DNA from: Anticarsia gemmatalis
Taxonomy: Eukaryota > Arthropoda > Insecta > Lepidoptera > Erebidae
Assembly (NCBI RefSeq): GCF_050436995.1
Contig: NC_134751.1
Span: 7,440,001-7,504,000 of the forward strand
Length of the DNA stretch: 64,000 bases
Direction of reading: 5' to 3'
Below the pieces are notes generated by a model that worked only from the letters and a program-made list of their open reading frames with translations, made no database searches and was not told where the DNA came from. Positions 35,001 to 47,400 of the stretch are shown here, in pieces. The stretch's first letter is position 1; the number at the start of each line of letters is the position of its first letter. The translations under genes and the position numbers were made by a program.

Positions 35001-37274
35001 TATTTCTACATCAGTTTCTGAATATTTTAATAAAAAACATGAAATGTTATTAACTTGAGCATTATCAATTTAGGATAGGGCGGAAGAATCAGCGATCTTG
35101 GAACAAAAAAGGCGACGCGATGAACAAAAAGGTAAGATAATAATATAATATTCGATGATTTGATCTTAATATCTCATTAATGTGTATCTCCCAGGGGAAT
35201 TACAAAACACGATTAGATCATGAAGGATGTAGAGATTGCAACTCTAAACTCTGTAAGATGAATAGCGAAGAGTCCGCACTTCTATCATCGAGTAATCTCT
35301 ACCAACGCCCCATTATTCCATCATCGTACCGTCGCGACTCGTAACAGAATCACTGTAGTGAAGACACTGCCTTGATACACGAAGTACTTGTACAGATGAA
35401 CTAATATAGAGCAAATATGTAGAAAAACGTCCTATGGTCATGGGTTAATGAACGAAAAGTACTTTTTACCTTGTTTAAAAAGATGGGATGGGTGGGTAGG
35501 CTAAGAAACTGGGTCGGTCCGGGCTTTACGAAGGCGCCAGTTAGAAAAAACGCGCCGCAATACGGTGACATTTCCCTTGTACTCAGCTACCAGTTACATA
35601 ACTGTATGTAGACACGTGCTTCCAGAGTGTAGAGAGATTTGTGGCTCAACGATTATGTCACTCCTGGACACGGTCCCTAACCAGAAATCAGTGATTTGAT
35701 AAAATTCCTAACGTCATTTTGTATAATTATGTAGGTATATAAATCAAAAAGTTTTTTTTATGATAGGACCTGAAACTAAAGAAAGCTCACGCATTCTTTT
35801 CAATCGTATGAAAAATGTACCGTGTACTTCTGACTATTTCGGGAGTAACCTAGCAAACGCCACCAATGGAAAAAAACAAGAAATCTATAATATGCTTATT
35901 ATTTTTATTCGGTTTACCTTTAAATGTCAGTTTCAAAACAATTTTATTGCCCCCACCATATCTACTACCTGCTAAGAGATCAATTCAAAATAAAATGCTA
36001 TTATTATCTCAAACTAATAGTTATCATCTTCTGTACAAACTGACGGTTTATAGTAGATGTTGAAAATATGAATCCACGATTTTAAGGCACTAAGGCGTTT
36101 ATAATTCGCCTTGAGTTAGGCATATTTTATACTGTCGTAAACTCTTTGAATCATTCCAACTGTAATGCTCATGATAAAGCGTATTTTTCAGCAGTAATCA
36201 AAATGGGAACTCATCAAAATGGATCACAAGAAGACCACCACTATGAAAAATATCATAAAAGGGTAAGTTGAATCTTAGTATGCACTTACATTTCTTTCTT
36301 AAGGTAAGACAGTCACAAAAATTGAAACAGCAGTTACTGTCTTCGTCAGATTCAGATTTATGTAAATCTGTATTGTTGTGACCTCACTCTATCTGTCATC
36401 GCGGCACATACCGTGGTTGTAGTCTGTTTGTGTAAGAGATAGTTTAGTGACCTGTCATCGTCTCTATACCAAAAGATATTATAGCAGCAATAAGGCTGGC
36501 TAATCAACTTGGCAAAGAGACTTCTTCGCCGTCGCGTTCTACGCCGCTCGCTCATTGTGCTACAAGAAACGCCTACAAGCTGTAGTCGACTTTTTTTAAT
36601 CTTATCTGCCCATTTCTTTCAAACAACTGGATGCTACCCATTGACATGCAACAATTTATTTTATTTGTTACTCCTGTCGACTCCCCTGTACTTGTTCCCT
36701 TGATATATGAGTAGGCACGTCTGTGGTATGGATCGCACTTTGCGAGTGCGTTGGGCTGCTTGAGCGCTGCATAAACAATTACATATCTGCTCTGAGAGTC
36801 TTTACAAGACAAGACTTGCCTTTTCTGATGACAGAATAAGAGAAAAGAAAGACTTGCTTTTTCTTTTACATGTATTTATGTAACAAGACAATGCCGCTGG
36901 GGCACTCTTTTGTTCTTTTGAAAACTAGTGATTCGGGCATATTTTACGGCGCCTTGTTGCCTAGCTTCTGAAAGATTATTGGGTAATTGTTTTTTGTGTA
37001 CATTTTTTTACTTTTAACCATTGTTTCTGCTGCAAATTTCGCAATTACTTTCCGTTGGAGCACCATAAAAATAGTATGTGAAAATAATCTACTTCAATGA
37101 GGAATATAATAAATAGTGAAATCGAAGGGGAATCGCTAGCAATCGCTTGTAACATATTATGTAACAGGTATTCGATATAATTGTACATAATGTAATATTT
37201 ATTATTGACAGGAGAAATCGCCATTCCGAGACCGTTCCCATGAAGAGCCAAGAGACAAACAATATCCTTTTTAA
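23042..37274 (+). CDS. THOC2: THO complex subunit 2
   Basis: Scaffold of the nuclear THO/TREX complex that couples transcription and splicing to mRNA export. Twenty-nine coding exons: 23042-23112, 23485-23650, 24139-24380, 24621-24754, 24843-25099, 25213-25362, 27038-27207, 27469-27634, 27779-27948, 28029-28227, 28346-28593, 28669-28786, 28909-29041, 29125-29285, 29370-29626, 29740-29899, 29983-30231, 30302-30522, 30899-31067, 31157-31270, 31462-31579, 31878-31962, 32046-32115, 32391-32460, 32558-32598, 34042-34140, 35074-35131, 36192-36262, 37212-37274. They total 1410 codons (1409 residues). Family signatures include KTWEKSGRE, NLDPNRVLD, FPYQ-like LYPYQCRYCLYSRWKNE, KLSHAAPTLIFDYMLLQ, KMAGIEAAEEI, FSQVRNTKRSS, NFSTLLCYDR and ATGYSGQLR. 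From about residue 1185 the tail is charged and RS/KE-rich, spread over many tiny exons. Exons 11, 17 and 18 are strikingly GC-rich. Introns 3, 6 and 18 hold palindromic elements. Confidence 0.95.
24411..24479. repeat. Perfect 32-bp palindrome in THOC2 intron 3
   Basis: Arms 24411-24442 and 24448-24479 are exact reverse complements separated by ATAAC. It begins 30 bases after the exon 3 donor. It could be a minimal MITE/foldback remnant or form a hairpin in the pre-mRNA. Confidence 0.97.
25756..26226. mobile_element. Foldback element with 189-bp arms in THOC2 intron 6
   Basis: Left arm 25757-25945 and right arm 26037-26225 are nearly identical inverted copies around a 91-base unrelated centre. 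The ends begin ATGCCATC. No open frame. Near-identity of the arms suggests recent insertion or gene conversion. Confidence 0.93.
26515..26915 (+). mobile_element. Helitron-like 3' end with GTCAGTGA repeats
   Basis: The right end has a hairpin (GGGGGCAC at 26889-26896, loop TTCC, GTGCCCCC at 26901-26908) followed three bases later by CTAG (26912-26915) and a host T. Upstream, 26633-26671 is a short tandem array of GTGAGTCA units. The left end was not defined, so the start is approximate. Hairpin spacing is shorter than the usual 5-10 bases. Confidence 0.45.
30592..30717. mobile_element. MITE with 29-bp TIRs in THOC2 intron 18
   Basis: TATAATAGAATACGGGAATT at 30592 continues to 30620, and its reverse complement fills 30689-30717. 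The interior contains TTTCGGCGCAGGTTGCACTC. A diverged partial copy in inverse orientation sits at 49998-50067. Confidence 0.9.
32599..34041 (+). other. THOC2 intron 25 with a Lys-rich open stretch
   Basis: This 1.44-kb intron includes 32653-32946, an open frame of 97 codons rich in Lys/Asn that starts with ATG-free context on the THOC2 frame and has no recognised domain. It does not continue the exon 25 frame, which stops at 32646-32648. It might be a retroelement 5' relic or chance in A-rich DNA. No splice signals support it as an exon. Confidence 0.4.
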
Positions 37275-40200
37275 AATTGCAGTTAAACACTCATTTAGTA
37301 GTACCTATTTATTGAGCAGTGATTAAACTAGGTATTCTTGCTAGTCTGGTCTGGCTGCCCAGTACATACTGATCGTCACTGAAATTAGATTTCATAGATA
37401 AGTAGATTACATACTAATATTAACTGTATATTTATGGATGGTGCCTTTTTATCTTAGCGTGCTTGACATTTCGGCGCACGTCATATTACGCCATTTAACT
37501 TTGTGTGTCCGACAAGAGACTACCATAAAACTTGCGCGTTGTTCAGAAAATGAATATGGGCAAGACGTCCCTAATAAGACGAGGTATTCTCAAATACAAC
37601 TATTGTCGGTAGAATTGCATAAATACTTTTTACGATTAATCTTTTTTTAACTTTTATATACTTTAATTTACACGCTGCACGTGTAATTTTTTATAATAGT
37701 ATTAATTTGGATCACCTATAACCGAAGTGTGAAAGAGAACAATAATAATCAATAATACGGAGGAAACATCAAGCGGTTGCCAAGTAACGACGGCGGCGTC
37801 CCTCCGCCCCGTATACCCCCGTCTGTTTTCGTCACGTGTCTCTTTATTTCGCCTTTTGCGCAGCGTTTTGTTGCCGTATTGAAACACAAAGTTATTTGGC
37901 GTGTGCTATGCGCTGGCCGTGGTCGCACGAGGCTGTCAAATGAGGGTCATAATTAAGTGCTTACATCTGATAATAAGCGCATGTTTATCCCTGCGCGAGC
38001 TAGTCGATACATTTAGCCAATAGTATGCGCACCCGTAGTAATAATATACATGATGACAATGAATTTCCTTAATATTTTGTATACTAGGCGCTCGAATGAG
38101 TCGAAAATAAGAAGATAGACAGAAAATGAAGAAAAGAAGACGCTGATAAACTAAGTAACAAATTGGGATATAGATCATAAATAAACTTAAACAACTTAAT
38201 TGTGTTTTATTTTACACCAATACCATCAACATTTAAAAAACGGTTTTAATTTTAAAACTAGGCTAACAGTAGATCGCGCTCTCGGTCTTTGTCGCATAAA
38301 AAATTCCACACATGATGAGTACTTATGAAAAAGATTTTTAACAAAATTCTAGACTAGATTTTGTTAGAATCAACCCAGAAAAAAGCGATCGCTAAAGAAA
38401 AATCATCTCAGAACTGTCCATTTTAGACTTGAACGATTCCAACGAATGGCACGTCATAAACGAATTGTATAATTTCTTTTAGATTATTTTCTTTGCAAAT
38501 GAGCGTTTGATCACGCGCTATTTTGAAATTGAAAAGAAAGATTTGACATAAGGTCGAATCCGACACGATAGGAATCGAATTCGAGTGTCGGAGTTTGCCA
38601 ACCAACAGCCCAGCTGGCAATGAATTCAAGAACAAATTAGTAGGTAGTTTTTGTAGGATAGTTAAAAGAACTGATAACTAATAGACGCAGGGCGTCGATC
38701 GGTGTGTTTTTCTTAAATATTTATTGAAGCAATAACTTCATATATGCTATGTAACTAATTCGCTAGCCTTTAGTTATTTTTTAATTCACCACTATAAAAT
38801 CAATAGTTCGGTATTCAACAGTTTCAGCCGTTAGCTACCTATACGTTAAGCCAAATGAAGGAGTTGGTAAGTACCTACCTATCTGATTTACTTTTTAAAA
38901 GTTTTTGATGAGATGATGAATGTGCAGATACCTAGTATCGTAAGATTTGTAAATGTTTTCCTCGATCATAATCATCTTTACTATCTAACGACAATATAAT
39001 TTTGCGAGTTAGATTGTAACGTAACGATACTGTCTTGGTGACATATATTTTATTAAAGGAATACATTGGATGAGCCAACAATAATAACGCAAAAGAAAAG
39101 CATTCCTCCATCCTGCGATTGATTCCAATTACTTTTGAGCTTATGATTAGGTTACCTTCTTTAGTAAGCACCTACCTAGGTAGGTACCTAAGTATTGATG
39201 AGCTACAACATTTTCCATTGCATTGGATGTAAATGATTACTACATTGATTACCTATTTGGTATAGTTATATTACCAAATACATATTTAGGATTTCTAAAT
39301 CAATGCATTTATTTATTTCTAGAGCAGTTGAGAGTATAGGTATGTAGTCGTTACAGATACTGAATCTGCCACTAGCTCTGAAAGGGGTGTAGCCGACCAG
39401 AGCTATTGCAGGCAAGCTAGCACTCACGGACACTTGTAATCGTCAATAATCCGCAAAATACTATCAAAATAATATCAACAATCAACGATTCATAACTGTC
39501 TAGTGTTGGTGCGAAAAAAAGGCACACAGGTACCTACTTACCAAAGTATTTATCGAATAAGTAATATTTATTTGTAACTTAGCATCCCTCTTTTTAGTTT
39601 CCTAACCCATTGTTTTGTTTCCAATCTACAAAACATTCTCGGTCGTTAGGTATTTCTCCCTGACTTTGAGGTTATGTTCGTTCATAACCACGAAGGTCCC
39701 AAAGCATCCACAATTTATGAAGAACCTATGAGAAATGTTAATTATTTACACTTATTTTACATCATTTGTGGTGGTAAAAAACTTGAACGGCTAAAACTAG
39801 ATGTTACAAGTCCTAAAAAACCATTAATCAGTGTAATATATTGCACTACTAGTACCTTGATAGGTATAATTACAAATTTATGCTCATGATTGTGTAAAAA
39901 TATAAGATTAAGATCCCTTATGCTAATAGAAATCAAGCTGCACCTTTCGGAAAATCTACTCCTATTAATAATATTTCTGAACGCATCCTTTTATGGCTTT
40001 TATAACCTTACTTTCTGCCATATTGTACTGGTAAATAATCTGTGGCCGCTATCATCGGGGTGGGGCTTCATAGGCTCGTTAAAAAATAAAATATTGATTG
40101 ATTAGTGTAAGTTAGGTTACATAAAACATCATTCCAATTGTAATTTTTTAATAACTTGTTACTTTTTGCGGATGTAAATGGGTTATACTTACCTACAATG

Positions 40201-43200
40201 AGAACAACAAACGCGCAATGGCGGCCATCTTGTTGACTTCGTGTCTCCTCTTGTGAAGCTGTAATAGGTAAGTACCTATTAAATGCTTACGTAGTTTTAT
40301 ATAAATAATAGATTTTATCAATTTATCGGAACCTGATCATTGACTGTATTAATCGTGACTTGTAAGTATATACCTAGGTGCAAACTTACCTACACATATA
40401 CTTATAGACGTTGGTAAATAAGTATAAAATGTTACATAAATAGTTCCTTGTTAGATTTTTGACAAAAATCATTATATTTTTTATTTAAAATATTAACAAT
40501 AATTAACATTTTATGAATCGCAATATCTGACATTAACAATAATAACTTGATAACTGTTTATTTTGTTTGATCCAGTTTTCTTATGCTTACAAATATAATA
40601 AAAATACTTACATTTCTCAGCTAAGATAACCTACAATTTGCGCATGCGCTAACTTCGGCCTATTGATTTTCCAAAAACAAAGATGGCCTCCTCTTACACA
40701 AGCACCCCATAAGCATCACGTGATCCCCACGCCGAACCCCAAGCATTTCACATTTCAAGTTCACGCCCAGACACAAAACGCCTGGATCCTCTGAACTGAG
40801 AAAATATTATAGTGCGTCGTAATACAAGTACCTATCTATTCATGAATTGATTTAAAAATAGTTTTTTTTAAAATCTAAAAACATAGTTATATTTTGACTA
40901 ACGCGTTCAGTTCGAGTGCCGGCAAAACATTATTTGCGAAAATCCAAAAACATGCTTACTTTCAAATTATTCAGCATAGATTTACTTTAAGAGGTTCAGC
41001 CTACCTGTAGCCATTGAGGTCCTTATTCACACTTTTGGTGTAACCAATCCATCGAATCGCTTTAATACAGGTATGCAGGTAAGTACCTAAATAAAAATAT
41101 TTACGTAAATAACTATATGAATTGATGATAATTAGTAATGAAAGGAAAAACAATATTTTGTAAGCGTTTGTCTGTTTGTGCATGCGGATCATAATAAGAC
41201 CGGCTTAATCAAATGACTATCTATAATTTACTATCAGAGTAATTAAAAAAAACAGTAGTCAATAAATTTTAAAACTAACCTTAAAAACTATTTCACAGAA
41301 TACCGTTTCTATAAGTTAAGCAATTCTCAATTAATTATTCCGAAATAACATTTGTTTTATTCCTACATTAAATCACAAGACCTGGTGAAAACAGTCGGCT
41401 TGCTCTTCATTGACGGCTCCTAAGTAATCGGGAAACTATAAAAAATTGTAGGTGAAGCTTATTGCTCATCGGAGATGCCATTTACCAATCTTCATCTTTC
41501 TATGTTTAAAATAAAATTTACAAGCTAATCTTGGTTTTGAAGTAAGTCAGGGAAAAGATTCTTCATGTGTTATCCTAGTTTTTGCCGCGACTTCCTTTAG
41601 TCCATGCGATAAGATTTCTAGGGTAAAAAAATATTGGTTATAAACTAGCTGTGTGCTAAATTTCACCCAAAACTGTTTAGTAGTTATGGCTTGATTGAAT
41701 ACCAAACAATAAAAATATGTACCGTATAATGTGATAACTTGGTGCCATTTTGTCCTGTAGGGTCAAGATCTCTTTGTCATAAAAATTTTTGGGACTTGTG
41801 AATAAAAATGTAAGATAGAGTGAGTGGTTCTAGTAGTCATCTCTTGAGTCAACTCTATGCTTAACCTGAAAAGACCAAAACAGATTGTAATCTGTATTTC
41901 GAATGTAATAAAGCTATGATTCGTGCACCAAAACTTCCGTTCCGCTTTTTTAAAATGTAGTCACTGTTGATTGATTCTGACCACTGTTTCAATTTCTTGC
42001 TTCAGTCTCACCAGCTGTTGGCAGTTTGGACCTGAATCGATAGTAATGCTCAGCGGTAAACGCTCGTTATCAAAGATGCTCTTCCAATCTCTTCATATAC
42101 AAAGCATAAGGAACTTATTTTGGGTTAGCCTGAGCTTCGCAGTTTTCGGGCCTTGACCATTGACCAACCCTTGACTGTTCACATTTTTCGGACGTAATTC
42201 TTTCCGTAGTTGAGCAATTCTTCTTAAAATATTCACATCCATTGCGTTTTAATATCGCTATTGCAGAGGCAGGAATTAGTTCACAGTTGGGTTTCTTTCG
42301 GTGAGTTTTTTGTGGTACCCAAATATCGAGCTTTTGGTACTTAATAAGTACCTAAATGTATGGGTATGGGTAATAAGTTGCTTTTAATTTGTCCGTGACG
42401 TGAAACCACGTCGAAATTCGGTTCATAGCGGCAACAGAAATAAATCATCTGTGAAAATTTCGACTGCCCAGCCCAGACTGACAGACATTACGCGCTGGTA
42501 ACATTTTAGTCCTATATTATGCAGCATTTTCTCGAAATACTTCAGTCTCAGTGTGACGGCGACTACATTCTGAACAAATAACATAAAGAAACCACGTGTC
42601 AAGCATAGGTACATACTACGTAGATAATGATTTTGATAGACACCTAAAAAAGAAAATGACTGCATTTGGAAGACTCAAACCGAGGAGAATATATTCGGCA
42701 TTGTCGGTTCGGCAGTATTTATTAAACCAAAAAACGGATTCGAAGTAATTACTACACATCGTTCGTACCTACTGATCGCTTATCGGTTCGTAGGGTTATT
42801 CATTCGGCTCAACAAATCATTCGACTCGTTAGCATTTCAGAAACGAAAAAGCCGACTCGTAACATTTATATCTATATTAGGGCTATTTCAGACATACCTC
42901 AACTACGCGACAACCACAACCACACCACAACGATGCAACAAAAATATACTAATACAACTGAATTTACACTTACGACATTTTGCCGCCGTTATGGATCACG
43001 TATTACCTACTACCGAACGTCGTGGTGTGGTTGTTGTATGTGTACAACAAGCCTTAAGTTTTATGCCGATCGGACAGTTCCTTTGGGTTCGATCATCACA
43101 ATGCCCAATATAATTTTTACCATACATTTATTTACATAATTAGTTATATCCGATTTTAACGCCCAGTTACGGCGATTAATGTCGATCCGTTTATTTGTAG

Positions 43201-44447
43201 AAGCCCTATTAAACAGGGTATTCCAAACGCAACAGGCACTTAGGGTTGTATCATTCAATTTAAATTGAGCTTTATTGTTCTAGACTGGGCGATTAATTTC
43301 GTGAATTTTACATATATTTACTCAAACATTGTAATGCATATGACAAAACATTTTGAAGGATATAAACTGTAAGAATCCCTATAAAAAGACACTTGATTTA
43401 TTTACTGACTAGGTAATAATTTTGAACTGAGGGAATCATCTCCATTAGAACAATTTGGCCGGATCCCATCGGATTAAAAATGAAGACGTATTGCAATCCT
43501 TGTATTCGATAGATTTAAAAATAGTTCAATATGTTTGAAATATTTGGCATGAAATGGAAGCTGTTGGGATATAATAGTAGGTTGGCAAACTAACATCGTC
43601 TGCTTGAAGTAGTTAGTTAGTTGTAGGTAGTTGGACTATTTTCGCAATGAAGGTAGGTACTAAAAACCGAATACCGTGTAGCTTGCACTCAATTGACACT
43701 AGCAAGTACATAAGTATATCGCATTACTGATTAATAATACAATACCAAGTTGACTTTCCTGCCATGAACATGATGGGATAATTCCGCTCTCATAACTCGA
43801 ATATCGAATAAATTCTGTTGCCAACAACTTGCTATTATTATTCGATTAAAGAAAAGCAGTATAAGTAATATTTTCTGCTCCAAAATCTGCCACTTTTAGA
43901 AAATGACGATACTCTATTACTAGCAACACTGTGTTGTTTTGAAGGATATAATAATGGACATAAATTGTCAGAAGATAACGCAAAGAAGAAGTAAATTGTA
44001 CCAACAATTTTAGAAATTGAGAAATTTGAAACGAGGTTGAAAAAATATTTTACTTAAGGCTTTATTTCATTTGACATATCCCTTACGCATGCGCATTAGA
44101 TACAGCCCAAAAACGACAGATAACAAATAGTACTTACTCAGGTACAGATTTTAAGAGCTAGGACTAAAGTATATTTTTTGAGTAATTTGATAATCATACT
44201 GGTGTAGTATATGTACCTAGGTACTGTTGAGTTATTTAAATGTATTTATTGAAGGAAGTACGATTCGTTCGATGGACGCGTTCATCAATGCGAGCAATAG
44301 GACGTAATACGACAGTTCTGGCGTGACCAGAGTGCAGCTCTAGAGCAAGCAGTAAAAAGTAATTGACAACCGTTCAAAGCGTGTTGAAAATTATATATTC
44401 AAAGTAAGTACCTAATTGTTATATTTTTATTACAGATTTTGTAAAAC
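37275..44447. other. 7.2-kb intergenic region between THOC2 and the MGA-like gene
   Basis: No convincing coding exon on either strand. It holds the THOC2 3' UTR, AT-rich DNA, and TAGGTACCTA-type short repeats (e.g. 39165-39190). A locally GC-rich promoter-like patch lies at 37770-37930. A degenerate inverted-repeat segment at about 42890-43045 has CAACCACACCACAACG and its partial reverse complement. The last bases before the next gene contain a 3' splice site (TTATTACAG to 44435), suggesting that an untranslated 5' exon lies upstream. Confidence 0.6.
37776..37788. promoter_or_regulatory. RFX X-box-like motif
   Basis: GTTGCC-A-AGTAAC fits the RYYNYY(N1-3)RRNRAC pattern. An E-box CACGTG lies about 50 bases downstream within GTCACGTGTCTC. 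Both lie in the GC-richer patch 37770-37930. No gene starts nearby, so the target is unknown. Confidence 0.35.
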
Positions 44448-47400
44448 ATGGAACCTGCTAGTAAAGTATTTCGTTCTGATATCATAAGAACAGGAAACCA
44501 TCTAAAAAATAATCTCTATGAACTCACAACAATCAAACCAGCCAAACCCTTGGTGTATAAGGATAAAAAGCAATATACGTGCGAATTTGTTCCCAAGACT
44601 GACAAGATCTATCAACCTAAGAGGAGGCCCAGAACTAAGGTGAAGACAGTAAGAGATATTAGGAGGTTATTTGAAAATGACATATACGCCTACTTACCTA
44701 GTGATCTAGAATTACAACAAAATGTTTTACTGAAAAAAATAAGAGGTGGATCTGCCAAAAACGAAGAAACTATAAAAGTGGCAAAAAAGCTTCTACAGAC
44801 TGACAATCCTGTGTCTAGATCGACATGGCAGATGTTAGTTAACATTAATCCAGATCATCATTTGCATCCTCGACAATATGTTATTTGGAACGGTAACTTA
44901 ATACAAGTAAATGGAAGTATGGGGGGTAATAACAAATTAATTTATAAGTACGATTTAGCACAAACGAGGATAGCGCCACAAATAAAAGGAAAAGTTTCGA
45001 AAACCAACGTTGCTAAAAAGAAAAAAGGCCTCTTAAGAAATTCCTTAGCTATCAAATTTAAGCCGGGTCCACTTCGTAAGAAAAAGTTTCTTGATGATTC
45101 ACATCAAAAAAATCACGGTGATATCGAACTCGTAGACCTTCCCAAAGTTGGACTTGTTGTTGAACCTGCATATAACAAAGTCTTAGAACCATCGGTAATG
45201 CATTTGCTAAACAATTTCTGCAACGAAGATGGCAAAATATCAGGAAAATATGCGGAGTTTGCAGTTTCAGCCCTAGGAAAGATTGAAAAATCCAATTTTA
45301 AGATCATTGATAATAAACCTATCACATTTACTTTAAATTATAAATATGGTCAACATCGAATACTTATGCGAAGAGATTTGGAGAATATATCCAGCACATC
45401 AAATACAGTTACCGCAACATCATCTCACAATGATGAAAATAAAGACCAGCCTACTATAACACCAGTTGTGAAAGATATGATGGAAAAAATATTAGATGCT
45501 GTAGAAATTAGCATAGATCAAGATAAAATGTTTAATATATGTGAAGAAGTGAATGAATCGACGTTGAAAGAGCCTTATCCTAAAATGCCAAATGCCAATG
45601 CAAATCCAAAAGAAAAACCGAAAAAGAAATACTGCGAACTAGGTAGACTAGATGTTACTGTTATACAGTTACCTGAGAGTTCTACAACTGCAACCACAGA
45701 AAATTGTCGAAACCCTAGTTGTTCTTTTGGATGCGTCTGCGATTCCTTAAAGGGTACATACAATTTTAAACAGCATTGTGGCAGGGAAGAATGTATGTTT
45801 AATTGTAAATGTGATTTTTCAAAATATAGTCGTACTTATTCTGTTGTTGATACTGATTTAATATCTGGAATAATAAATATTGAAGATGAAATTAACACTA
45901 GATTAGCAAAGGAAGAGCAAAAGTTTCATCAGACCGTTATAGTAACAGGGGAAAAGAATATTTTGTTTAAATCTGAAAAAAGAAATTGGAAATCTTCCAA
46001 AAAATATGAAAGTTTTTATAAAAACATGTGTTTAAAAAATGTTAACAAAAAGAAAAGAGTCTTGTCAGTATCCGTGGTAAAACTTAATTCCAAAAATATC
46101 AAACCTTGGTGTATGGTTCATAATCTATACAAGTGTTTTTGTAAAGGCAAGTTTACGGAAACTGATGCCTTATATTTACAAAATCTTGCAAAAGAACCTG
46201 CTAATAAAGATACTGTTATTGTTCATGAAAGTGCAGCAGATAACACACAGAATCAATTAAAAACTGGTGCTCCTACTAAACAAAACGCTCGTGATGTTAA
46301 ATGTTTACGACATCGAGGTAGTGTATTTTTTATACAATTATATATTTGTGTTGTGAATACTTTATTATCAAAAGCTTAATGGCACAATTGAAAGTAAAAC
46401 CTGCAATACTCATACTTAATCTGAAATGAAGCTGCGGTCGATCAATTGGTTTTTTTAATTAGACGCAATTTGTTTCCAAAAATTAAAGTAATATATACAT
46501 TAACTGCTACAATCTTTTTTTATTTTAAGACTTCTTTCATAATATATAACTGGACGATTTTCAGAAATTCCATCAAATCCATCCTGCAACTCTGAGATAC
46601 AAGAAATAAATACTGATAGGAATGCACTAAGTGAAACGAGGGTGTTACGTTCCAGTAATGAAAGTTCTATGAGAACTTCCTTAAGAAGCCGTGGCAATAA
46701 ATCTACATCTGAAAGCAGCGAAGACTTGAGTCCTGCTCACAGTACGTGTTCAAGAGTTAATGCGTATACAGGTAGAAAGTACTCAAATGCGCAATATAAG
46801 TACAAGAATGAAAAAATCAAATACGAAGAAAGACATGCTCAGCGTCTTCAGCAAAAACAACAGAATGTTTCCAATGTAATTGAGCTGGACAATGAAACAG
46901 AAAATAATACGACGATAGAACATAATCCAGAAAATAATTTAGAACACCAAGGAAGTAATAGCTCAGCAGATAACTCAGATTCTGAAATAACTGAGAGCAG
47001 TACAATACCTACGGATCAAGAAAGAGAATGCATTGACGAATCTATAAATGATCGTAATTTCCTTAAGTACATAACTAATCATAATGGCTCTAGGCCTAGT
47101 GTAGGTGAGATGTCTAAGGGATTCATACCTAGTGACCAGATAGTGTCTTGGGTTGAAGCGCATTATCAAACCTACAAACAAACTATCGATCAAGGTCTAC
47201 TTAAAACGTCTTTGGACCCACCTAAAGCCGGAAGAATCGCCATGTACTCGTGGGAATTCATTTTAAGTCGATACAGAGAAAAGAAGAACTTGTTTTTTAT
47301 TTCAAAACGAGTGCCATACAGAATTTTTATGGGCGTGAGCGCTAGAAATCCATTTTTTAGATTTTGCATTAACATAAATGAAATAAGATTTGCGGATTTA

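Noticed and set aside
40210..40690. YY1/Pho-like GCCATCTTG and AAGATGGCC sites, with another at 52342-52352
   Set aside because: Three short matches spread over 12 kb are within chance. No cluster or associated element was seen.
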